Shown here piece after piece: positions 10,640 to 20,689 of a DNA stretch of 64,000 bases; position 1 is the stretch's first letter; each line of letters begins with the position of its first letter. This DNA is from Paramarasmius palmivorus (lineage: Eukaryota; Basidiomycota; Agaricomycetes; Agaricales; Marasmiaceae): positions 62,001 through 126,000 of the forward strand of contig JAYKXP010000119.1 in the NCBI GenBank assembly GCA_037176845.1, in the 5' to 3' direction. Made by a program: the position numbers and the translations under genes. Below the pieces are notes generated by a model. The model was not told where the DNA came from, searched no databases, and saw only the letters and a program-made list of their open reading frames with translations.

Positions 10640-13260
10640 AAACACGTATCGCCAGAGAAAGAAATTACGCTCATTGTTACAAAGCTTGTCTAAGTCTCTG
10701 CATTCGTAATCACACTGGCAGGCCTCATTGCGGCTCACGCCAACACTGGCCCATCTTCACAGGCTTCTTGAACACAAATTCTCCGCTGATTTCCCCTACC
10801 AAGAAGTCCGTCGCAAAATTGTTGAGGGTTCAGATTAGGGTATGCCCTTTTACCATTCATTGTTACCAGCGTCGTCACTGTTCACATAGTCAGCCATTTC
10901 TCAGTGGTCCTGGTCTTATTTATACTCTGAATATATCTACAGCGGAGGACATTTGATGGTTTCGGAGACTCGTGTATAGTAATCAAGGCGAATATTGTAC
11001 ATGGCGTTCAGAGGTCTCAGGTACTCCAGGGACTTGCAGTGATGATTAATTTTGACATTGATCAACGCCCGTCAGGCTATGGAGGCTCGATTAGCTCTTC
11101 ATCAGCTAGGTCTTTCTCGTTGTACTGTCGGGTAGCATCATGGAATAATTATGCCCTTGCTCGTTGCAATGTGAGAACCTGAGTCGTCCGAAGATCTCAA
11201 GCATCATCGATTTAACTCTACGCCTTGCTGATTTAGTCGCGTAGACTACCATTTAGCTCGTTCCTTTCTCCGATGAGTGGCGACTCATATAGATGGTCTT
11301 TACATAGGTCGTACCCGCAACAAAACAAAGTATCTCCCGAGAGGATCGAGCGGATACGACACCGGATTCTACTGAAGAATTAAAAAAGCCAGTTGTTCCA
11401 CCGCCTTTACGTCGTGAAATGCCGGATAAGAGCTACCCAGAAGGAATAGTAACGGACACCGAACAGCTCATGGGTTGTGAACCATCCCGAGGTGTTGAAG
11501 TTATTCGTTTCTTGGAGAACGAACATTCATCACGACTTTCAAAGGCTTGGATCCATCGGAAAGTCGAGACTTGTTGAAGATAGATGCTCCTGAATAGGTA
11601 ACACAAAGAGGTTCATTGTGAAACAGCAATCACCCGATAGAACCATCGTCAGTCCAAATATGTACGTTCAATCACAACGAATCGAATTATCGGCATTCCG
11701 CTGCCTTTTCGGCGTGAAATGCAGGATATGCCTCTCCGAGAAACAATCAAAACAACCAGGCTTGATGAGGAGCAGGATGGAACGTCCGAGTTGGGGTATT
11801 GAAGCTTTATGCGCCACTCGCAGAACTTTGACTAGGAAAGACATCGGAGAGTCGAAACTGGCGAAATTACATGCCTTTGAATAAGGAAACTGGACAGTTC
11901 TGTTCAGGGAATCGAATGCAGCAAGTAACAGTGGCTAGGAGATCGCGTGCATTTAGGTATGCATAGATGAGGATATCAACCCGAGGGCCGAAGGAGACTC
12001 ACAGGGTTATGGATGCATGATCGCGTTATGTGTTTGAAGGTAGACCTAGCACAACCTGGTCGACAATAAGAATGATGCCCCCAAAGTGAAAGAAGCGGTC
12101 CCCAGAACGAAGTTTTCCAGGCTCAAAGTTCGAGATCAAGGTGTGGAGTGGAATGGAGCGGTGCGTTCTTTGGGATCCGGTAGGAAAGTATTTTGATTTG
12201 AAGTGATATCCCAATGTCTATCCTTTAGTGTTACTGTTCAAAGCGAGCATCCAGAAGAGTACCTGTTGAAGGGGACACCAGAACCGACAAGGGAAGCGAG
12301 CTGGTCGTGATGGTGTGAAAAGAAGCTTTATTGTCGTGGGAAACGATGTCGACAGCTTCTTGATCCCGAACCACGACGACGTCGGACGAGTATCACTCTT
12401 TTAACCGCTTTTCCCTCTTTTTCTTTCCTTCTCACCTACCAAGTAAAAAATCAAACGAACCTTGGTATATATCGGTATGTTTCTTCTCTCACGGCACATT
12501 TTTTGGGTAGTCGTTGAGCTTAATACACCTCTGCAGTCCCAGTAGAGGGGAGCGTCCATAATCTAAAAGAAAAGATGCCGGGAAGGGCTGGAAATTGATG
12601 AAAATCTGGGAAACACTCGGGAGTCGGTATGTAGTTGTAGTCTCTGGTATCTTCTGCGTGCTGACTATGGGAATAGTTTTCAGGTGCTTTGTAGATCTGG
12701 GCTTGTCCGCGACCGAGACAAGTCATGCACCAATCTGCGATTACCCATCAGAACTTGCGAGTTCACAGATAGGATTTGTGTCCGCTGGAAACGGTATCGG
12801 GAAGAAGGCAAGAATGGACAGAGTCGGTATTGAACGTGCAGGCAAGGAGAGAGCGTAGGTATCTGCGAGAGTTCATGTACGTTTCTTTTTGAGGCTCTTG
12901 CCTCACATGAGAGCTAACGATCTCTCCTTGCTAATATGCAGGAAACTCCAAGCAAGACTCGGGGAGCGAGACTTCAAGACTGCCTTCAAGAATAGGTGAA
13001 GACCGTACAACCACCAGAGTTCACCCCATTCTTGTTGTTTATCTCTTCAGGGCCATTATAACACTCCGACACGAAACATTCAAGTTGAAGGTATGGTTTC
13101 GCCGTACTGCTTAAAATCTTCGTACTCACTCACGCGGTACATTCAAGATCTATATATCCCCGAATGCTGTGTGCAAGGGCATGGTTATCAGGTTCCTGCT
13201 CGTTACTGGAATAGCTACGGATTGAGGAGCGATATGGATACCGCGGGAAGGACATAGGTA
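10640..13260 (+). repeat. Q block of Q-R unit 1
   Basis: Collinear with 37290-39250 (for example 11400-11580 against 37426-37600, and 12270-12400 against 38330-38455). Parts also match 22069-23400 (for example the CTCTGCATTCGT block at 10697 and 22080). It has many GTATGT/GTACGT donors and CAG/TAG acceptors at matching places, which suggests a former multi-exon gene. No continuous exon set can be read in this copy. Confidence 0.6.
12311..12382 (+). repeat. Conserved core repeat, copy 2
   Basis: About 72 bp, nearly identical to 38381-38452. GTCGTGG at 12333-12339 can pair with CCACGAC at 12371-12377 across a 31-nt loop. Read on the minus strand, the segment can also encode VSHD(N)xASFHTITTS, so structure and coding are competing explanations. 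Confidence 0.75.
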
Positions 13261-13459
13261 CAGAAAAGTACACCGCTAGATGGAGCTTGCGGATGGGTGT
13301 GAATATAATCGACTGGCTGTGATGCCGTACGCGGACGTAGATTTCCTGAGTACTGGTGATCTGGTTATTGGACAGCGTAGGGGTCTCGTAGCCTGCATTC
13401 TCCTGTAGTTGCACGTATAAAGTTGGGAATCGAAGCCATCGCTTGAGCAAAAAAACGCG

Positions 13460-15640
13460 TGTCTTGGCACCATGACGTAGTGTGCCTGGAAGTCCAGACC
13501 GTTGATGTAAGCGGAGCTTTTTTTTTTCCTCCGCTTTTTCCCTCTTTCCTGTACTCTCCGGCGACGAAAAGGACCACAGAAGACGCTCACCTCCGACATG
13601 GACAGCGACTACACGCGACGATCGCGTCGAGAACACTCACGAATCCATCCTCAGAGTCTATCAGGTAACCACCAGACCATCAGGTTCCCAAACACGACCA
13701 TTTTGCTCCTCTTCACACAGCGACTTTTGTCCTCCGACTTCCCAATCATGCTCTCCCACATTCGGCTTCCCATCGAATACCTCCCTTTCCTCGAGAAACT
13801 CAAACACTCTGCGAGAAGGACCTCAACCATCTACAACCGGCTCCTCCTACACCGTTCATCTTGCCGCCGCGCCTGCGATATCGATTAGTGATGCTTTTCA
13901 AGGAGACTCGGACGTGTGTGGTATTTCCCCTACTCTCCTCCTCCTTCCTTTGGCTCACGTTCCTGCTAGATCCATCCACAAGGAACGCGACCCAACTATT
14001 GACTCACGACGCAGAAAAAGTGCGCTCGATAGGATACATACAGCTCGTCCTGGTTGTTGACCTGTGAGTCTACTCCATCCCTTGTCCCAACATCCTCTAC
14101 TACTCGGATGAGTGCTGAGCCTATCTTGCAGGTCTCGTACAGTAACCGAGCCATTTCACCACCAATGCTTCGAAGAGCAAATGTAGATGTAAACTACTCG
14201 GCGATAAAGCGGGTTCTTGCAGAGAATGTTGTAAGGTATGTTCACGCTATTCGTCTGGATTGGCCCTTTTCACACTTTACTTACTCTACCATTCATTTAT
14301 CGCATGTCTGTTGTACTGGTGTTGTTCCAGCATCTTCGTAAGGTTCTTCTTCATTCATGCCGCACCATTCCTCTTCCGTGTTTCCGTCATTCACATTCCA
14401 TTTCTTCTTAAAGCTAACATGGCCCCAGTAGACCTCACAGAACGACGGAACGTATCATAGCCCAGCTGACCCTTTCTCTTCTGGATGAGAAATAGCTGCG
14501 TAACAACCAGCCGGTTCAGGGTAAGTCTCCATATAACTTCATCGAGATACTTTGATGCAAATACGACGTTGTAGGACAACCCTTTGCACTTTCACACGAA
14601 ACCAACCACGCTAAACTGGGAACCGCCATGTCAAACACAACGTTGTCAACCTCTCAGATACAGAGCCGCCAGTATCACATGATACATCCAGGTGGTTGTA
14701 AACCATCGATCTGCGCGATTAGAACATCGTGCTCGTGTTCGCGCCCACGATAAACCCAAAGTATCGCACAAACCTCGGCCCGCAACACATGTTGGTTCTC
14801 CGCAGCCGATGCTCTCGGTTTGCGGATGTACTACTGTACGTTCCCATATCGCTCGCATGTGCACCTACTGATCCATTCTCTTGCAGTCAAAGACCATGGT
14901 ACCATGCAAGAGTGGTGTTAATGGGTATCTGTTCTATGGCAACACTTACTCTGGCAGCTCTGGCAGCCGCGTGTTTCGGGTCACGCTACGCCTGAGGTTG
15001 GAGTAATTGGAGGTAAGTCATACCCTTTTCGTCCGTTGATTCGTTATACTTACCTTGACATGGCTAATGCCCAGCTTGACGTAGGGCTCTACGTTCCGAG
15101 ACATTCAAGGACTCCCTTCCTCTGCAAACTAGGCACGTCTAGCATGTTCTATCCTCTATACATCATACTTACAACCTGGCATTCTCAGCGCTTCACACGA
15201 TATCCACTCAACGTCACGGTCCTGGTACGTTCTACTCAATCAATTCGTTATAGGTTCATACTAATGGGCACATACGTTAGATCTATCGGTTTTCCGAGTT
15301 CTATAAAGTATTGGTGGTACTCCGCGAGCTCCTAGTCGGCGGTTCTTCCTGACTGAAAGATTTTCGTTACAGTGCTCGTTAGCATAATGCCAGTTCTCTC
15401 GTACCTTTGAGCTTCTGTGAACGTTCCAAAGGTGAGCTTTTGCTGCTATTCGTGCTTTCCTTGAGTGCTAATGGATACGATCTCGACTTCTAGGATCTAA
15501 AACCTTGTATTTGCCCTCGTCTTTAGGTCTGGGCATAGACTACCATGTCATACTCGGAGGTATGTTGTACTTCCTATCTATTGAGCCCGTCAAACTCATT
15601 CTAGCTACAGGAGACATACATCTTCAAGGTCGTCCATGTC
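13460..15640 (+). pseudogene. R-type gene relic, unit 1
   Basis: Collinear with 39430-41530 over its full length, with introns at matching places. It begins with a CAGACCGTTGATGTAAGCGG leader, a hairpin with a T-run loop, and a pyrimidine-rich stretch like a fungal promoter or leader. Exon-like islands carry short hydrophobic stretches, but every frame is interrupted. I do not recognise the protein. The high nucleotide similarity of the two copies, both broken, suggests duplication after or during decay. Confidence 0.6.
13511..13534 (+). promoter_or_regulatory. GCGGAG / CTCCGC hairpin with T-rich loop
   Basis: A six-base stem (13511-13516 with 13529-13534) encloses a loop of mostly T. Equivalent hairpins lie at 39480-39501 and 31684-31706, at the same place in the R leader. 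Confidence 0.5.
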
Positions 15641-16159
15641 GCCAATGAGGATCCGACATTCTACAGAAAGGATTTCAAAGAACTCTGCTCGCCTTCAAGC
15701 ATTTGGTTGTTCCCCTTCCACGTTCATCATTCGGCATGACCATCTTATCTCTACCGTACATTCGATGTATCTACGTTGACGTTGTGGATAATTGAGATTT
15801 CACTTTCAATACCCCCTAATTGAGTTTCCTTGGTCTTGTTGAGAGTGATAGCGGTCTCACACTCGATAATTGTTCTTCTTATCGCTCGGGCTCACCGTAT
15901 CCATGAGAACAAAGCTTCTGTTGCTTCATCTCACTGACTGGGTTATATAGAGCTCTTTCTCTTGTATAAACACAACTAAAATGTCAGGGTAAGGGCTTTA
16001 GGTAGGATATGGACGGCAATAGGTTTATGGAAAACCAAGATAGCAAAGCAAACGATAGCTGAAGTGTACAGGGATATAAATAGACGAAAGCGAAATTGAA
16101 AGCAAATATGCAAAGCAAGAGATGCATGGATAAGACAATGGATCGACAGGACTCTGAAC
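15641..16159. other. Spacer and 3' flank of copy B
   Basis: No coding frame is supported. The right part, roughly 15985-16160, matches the downstream flank of copy C (42700-42785) and is probably the terminal 3'-UTR exon of copy B. Confidence 0.4.
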
Positions 16160-16219
16160 CTACAAAGAGCGAATTAGCCATACAGTTCGTTCATCGAGTG
16201 AAAGAGGAAATAGGCGTAC
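16160..16219 (-). other. 3'-UTR intron of copy B (60 nt)
   Basis: Five bases after the TGA stop of copy B lies donor GTACGC. A GCTAAT branch-like sequence and acceptor TTTGTAG follow. The same arrangement sits after the stops of copies C and E. The donor is too close to the stop to be expected to trigger nonsense-mediated decay under the usual 50-55 nt rule. Confidence 0.7.
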
Positions 16220-16224
16220 CTAAA

Positions 16225-17917
16225 TCATCCAATGTGTGGAATGAAAGTAGTCCATTGGACAGTTTGATATGCGCTTGGACGGAGATCTCGTAAGGCAGTG
16301 AATGCAATGACGAGAAGGGTAATGCGGAAGACGGCGTATGCGAGGGAAAGGACGACCAAGAGGGTAACCATTACATTATCCAGCCAGTTTGGAGTTGAAC
16401 GAACCAATTCCTTGAGATACACATGCAAAAGCCCCATCGCAACCGGCGCAGCCGCAACCGCAACAGCTGATATACGCCAAAGCAGCTGTTCGGTATGTGT
16501 CGGAAATTGGAAAACCCATGGGATGCAGTGGATGGCGCCGAAGAGAGCGGCGATTCCGTAGACGGCGATGTAAAGGTGGAGAGGGTCGTCGTCTAATCGG
16601 GAGGAGATTGGGATAGCTAGATCGCTGTCGTCTTCATCTTTGAGGATTTCGAGGCAAACGTAGAAGATGTGCCATGGGATCCATAGCGAAAGGAGGAGAA
16701 GTCGGATTAACGTGTTGTGGGGCCTTCCAAAGATCATAAAAAGTTTATCGGCATAGATATACTCCACAATCGCACCAACTCCTTCCCAGCACGTCGTCCA
16801 AATCCCTCCCTCCCCCCCACCAGCTCCCCCTGCCCCCGACGTCTCCGTCTGCCTCCAATACACCCTCACGGGATGCCTAACCCGAAGGGGCTTATTCCAC
16901 CACAGGAAGTAAGTCCCGAAGTTCAGAATCGCGAAACCAACGGTAATGATCTCTAGCTCTGTGATGGCCAGACCCTCGACTGCACGAGCGATGACCTGCA
17001 TGATGAACCAGATGGTTTGGATGACGGCGATGGATTTGGTGATGACGTCGGCGTGGCTTCTGTCCTTGATCTCGTCTTCGGTGAGGGTGATGTATCGATT
17101 GGCGACGAAGAATTCTAGAAGACACAAGTCACGAGAAGGCTTGTCTATCGGTTTTGATGGCTTTTCCTATTTGATGTAAGTCCAGGAGCTCTGAATCGCT
17201 AGATTTCAAACTCACTGAAGTTGCAGGTCTATCCTCATCTGGAGCACTGGCGGCCTGCATGAGAAGACAAATAGATGAGATACACAGGATAGAGGCTGGG
17301 AGATTGACTTGCTTGCTGGAGTTTGTAACCTGGTGCCGCTTTCATGTGCTGATGATATTCGGTGACCTTATCCCACAGGCTATATCCGCAGTATTCACTT
17401 TCCTCCAAGTATCCCCAAAAATCCTCCCCGTCATATAACGCAAATCCTCCCATGACCATGAAGAACCCATGGGACATCCCCCATCCATAATCTAACGGGA
17501 AAACATTAGCTGGGACATTGGAAATGAGAGCAGAAACGCACCCTTGAACTGTTCTCCGATCTTCTTCGCCTTCTCCCGCTGCCTCATTGCCCACAATATC
17601 ATAAACTCTGGTGCAAGAAGCGCGACAACCATCAATTCGACATTCTGATAAACTGCGACTGCTGGATGCCATCGATCCCCAGTCCATCGATCGTTTCCGT
17701 GATCAAACTTCTCTACTAGCGGAATGTTGGGATGGATTGCGACCCATGTACAGATAAAGATGACCGAGAGACAGCTCCAAAGAATTCCGGTGGTGGTGCG
17801 GCAGCCGTTGATATCGATGCATTTGCCAGTTACAGGATCAAAGGATGTGGAGTTGTCGGTGGAGGAGGCAGAGAGGCTGGAGGCGATAGGCCTCGCAAGA
17901 GCATAGAGTAGGAGCAT
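16225..17917 (-). CDS. Copy B: multi-pass membrane protein, fungal-specific family
   Basis: Four exons give a clean 511-residue protein: 17542-17917, 17313-17491, 17216-17254 and 16225-17166. The sum is divisible by three and all phases agree. The start is MLLLYALARP, the same as in copy C. Landmarks in order are CIDINGCRTTTGILWS before the first helix, VELMVVALLAPEFMILWAM, HGFFMVMGGFALYDGE, YITLTEDEIKDRS, LAITELEII with GTYFLWWNKP, then YGIAALFGAIHCIPW, LLWRISAVAVA and a last long hydrophobic stretch ending FIPHIG. I count about nine membrane segments. I recognise this as a large uncharacterised family expanded in filamentous fungi (ILWSCLxxIFICTW and GGFxL motifs). Substrate and function are unknown. 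Intron 2 starts with GC, not GT. The gene lies head-to-head with an R-type relic. Confidence 0.9.
17255..17312 (-). other. GC-AG intron in copy B
   Basis: The donor is CAA|GCAAGT and the acceptor is CATGCAG. This choice is the one that keeps phase 0 into the 39-nt exon 3 and lines up with the donor sites of copies C and E. GCAAGT is the favoured form of a GC donor. Confidence 0.7.
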
Positions 17918-18137
17918 CTAAGGGTGAGGAAGGGAGTGAAGATTCTGCGTCCCTTATCCATGAAGGACATGCTGTACATGCTGGCGGCTACTTTGACAGT
18001 CGGAACAGTGCACAGTCACTGCGGTGGAGCAGATGAGTGGCGGGCGGCCCGACAGGAATGGCGTGTTGGAGAAGCCAAGAATAGCGAGAAGCATGGAAAT
18101 GAAGACTTTGAACGCTAAGATGTGATCATGGAAGACC

Positions 18138-18168
18138 TGGGGTGAACCTGTGACCATTCGGTCTTTTC
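18138..18168 (-). promoter_or_regulatory. 31-bp upstream block shared exactly by copies B and C
   Basis: This 31-bp stretch, containing CCTGTGACCATTCGG, is identical at 44790-44820. It lies about 220 bp upstream of the copy B start and about 247 bp upstream of the copy C start. Nearby upstream sequence is clearly more diverged, so the block looks constrained or recently shared. A transcription-factor site is the simplest reading. Confidence 0.6.
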
Positions 18169-18218
18169 AGACTTCTATTTGAAATGTGGGTACCTGAGGC
18201 AGTGCTTGCCAGGCACGG

Positions 18219-18226
18219 TGACGTCA
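18219..18226. promoter_or_regulatory. CRE-like palindrome TGACGTCA between divergent units
   Basis: TGACGTCA is the classic full-length site of CREB/ATF-type bZIP factors. It sits between copy B (minus) and the R5 relic (plus). The same octamer in the same context (GGTGACGTCAGCGG) occurs at 31676-31683 in front of R4. Units 1 and 3 have the variant TGATGTAA. Confidence 0.5.
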
Positions 18227-18227
18227 G

Positions 18228-20345
18228 CGGCATTTTCTTCATCTCGCTTTCTTTTGCTTTTTTCTTTCCTTCTCTCTGACTCTCTCTGGGTTCTCAGCTG
18301 ACCATACGACTACAGCTGCAGATCACCCAGCTCATCGAATCGCCGACTTCGACCACCCAAAAAACCATGTCAATGCCCTCGCCGCCTCCTGCTGTACAAC
18401 TTGTTCCCTGAATCCACTCCAACACGAGGATCCCATTCTCTTTGCTCCTTTATATGCTATAGAACGCGACAATTCAATCTGCATCCCCTGAGGCCTCCAA
18501 GATACTCTACTCCCTTCCTTTATCCGGTATCTCCCCCCACAAGCTTGACAAGAACCAAGTCCTTGCGAGGAAGACATCCGGCTCCTCTAACGCGCTCCTC
18601 TCGATCCGACGCCAATTCCTGTGTGTGCTCATGCCCTTCATCCTCCTCTACTGTACTCACGCTCCTCCTATAGATACTCTTTCACTGGTTACACGCCCGA
18701 TGGCATCTCACATAGCAGACCTCGTGTTGGAAAAAGGCAAGCCAGGCCAAAAGTGATCAGAGATGAGGCTTGGAGATAATTCTAGCAATGATGTCTGAGG
18801 ACTGTTGGATAGTCGGGACCTGAACTATGTACGTGGCTCTTCCTTCATTACCTTTTCCTATCCCTATGCTCTTCACGTTTGTACTTTCCAAAGAACAAGA
18901 TCGAGGAAAAACTCAATCTCCCACTATAGGACCCTATACAACACATCACTCACGCTCTCCGTCTCCCGGTCTCAGTACCTCATCAAGTCATGGTTCCTGT
19001 TCAGAAGATACTCCCAGGCAAGTATGGTACACCTATTTGGAGCTTTCGCTGCTACATATCCTCAGGCTGTTCCCACATCTTCGTGTTCTTCGGACCTTGG
19101 TACCTTAGTATTATCTACTACCGCATAACGCCGTGCACCGTGTACATCCTTTCCAAACCCTTTCGTTCCTTTCTGGTCTCCTCTCCTTACTCAAGCTAAC
19201 GCTACCGCTTCCAGAGACCCTTTTCCATATAGGGCACGGACTGTTGTACAAAAGTTAAAGAGTGAGTTTGTTCCGCAGGCAAGGCATGTATCTGAACCAC
19301 CTCTAGACCAATAAATTCGAATACGTTCATTAAGATTCAAGATGCGCCTGAAGAGCCACATGCAAAACAGCTCCACTAACGTTGGTATCCGGTTATGCTT
19401 GGAACTATCCTCGATGAACCTGGCGCTATCTTTGCCAGTTCCAACGGTCCCAACTGGGCTATTGAAGTATGTTTCCGCGTGAAATTTGCTGGTTACCCTG
19501 CTAGACGTTTCTCCAGTCAACATTCCGACTACATATGCGACGTCCATTTCACCTGGAGTCGACGAGGCATTCGGCCCGCGCTTATCCGTTGGTTTCTTTG
19601 CTACGATTTTATTGGTGGTTAGTCTATACCCGCATTGAAGGTAAGTGACACTCTTATCGTTCCTTGGATCATCAAACTCACCTTCTTACTCTTACGCAGA
19701 CGCTGGCACAGTACCCAGTACGAGGAGTTCCTGCCACCCTTCTCGGTACAAAGGAGACAACGTCCGCCTCTTTTTCTGTTCTGATGATGGGTACGTCGCC
19801 ACCACATTCCTCGTGCACCCTTACTCACGCATACTTGTCCCTCAGATCTTATAAACCGTCTATGAGGCTTGGTCAATGTGTGTTTTCAGCCCAAGTTTGT
19901 TCGCTCTGAGGCTCATGCTAACAAACCGCGCCCATAGATCGAAGACCACTGCCGATCCTCGAGGTCGGAGTTCCTGCAAGGATGGTTTCTTTTCCAAGCG
20001 AACCAAGCAATACCCCTGGATCTCGGTTGTATCCTTGTTTATCTGTTTATAGACTCTGTTGGTATTGCTGTGGCTCGGTGAATTTTCCGTAGGTAAGTAT
20101 CATTTACCGGTATACTGCTCGAGTACTGATGGGTATAAAATAGCATCTCCGGGATCTTCGTATACGGACACTGTATCGCAGTGGTGGCGTTACTCTGTCA
20201 CTTGGCCACGCGGATGTTGGTAGTTCCAGCCTATGCTTTTAAGGACATATGGGTACATTCAGGATCTGTTTATCCTACTGACCATACTCATGATGCGATT
20301 CAGATATATCGCCGTCGGACTAGTTCTGATTCATGAATTCCTCTT
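18228..20345 (+). pseudogene. R-type gene relic (R5), divergent from copy B
   Basis: Starts with a pyrimidine-rich leader like those at 13510, 31690, 39485 and 55745. An early frame reads APLYAIERDNS, resembling ALLYPEAYNAI in R4 (about 31855). Further matches are found around 19110-19220 with 32545-32720 and 58370-58490. Intron-like signals are regular, but stops interrupt the exons. Late islands (about 20020-20260) would encode hydrophobic segments, so the original product may also have been a membrane protein. I do not recognise it. Confidence 0.5.
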
Positions 20346-20689
20346 TAGGATATGAAAATCTCGTGGAAGAATCAAGGTGCTTTCCCTTGTTGACAGGTAG
20401 AATAGAAGGACTGTCATTGTGGCAGGCGGTGTTGTGTTAAAATGATCAGAACGATCAGATTCTGCAAAACATGTTCGTTGCGTGTTCATTGATCGAAAGA
20501 TGCGCCGGTGAGAAATCTGGGGCTAACGCGTGACCCGTTCTTTTTAGCATCGCGTTGTAGCACCCATGTTCTCGTTCTTCTTCGACCATCCAATCACTGA
20601 GGTACTCTATGATTTGTCCAACTCAGCACATCCGTCAAGAAAAGATTCAAACTTGATCAATTTGTCGGTGTTGGTCATGTCAAACAGTG

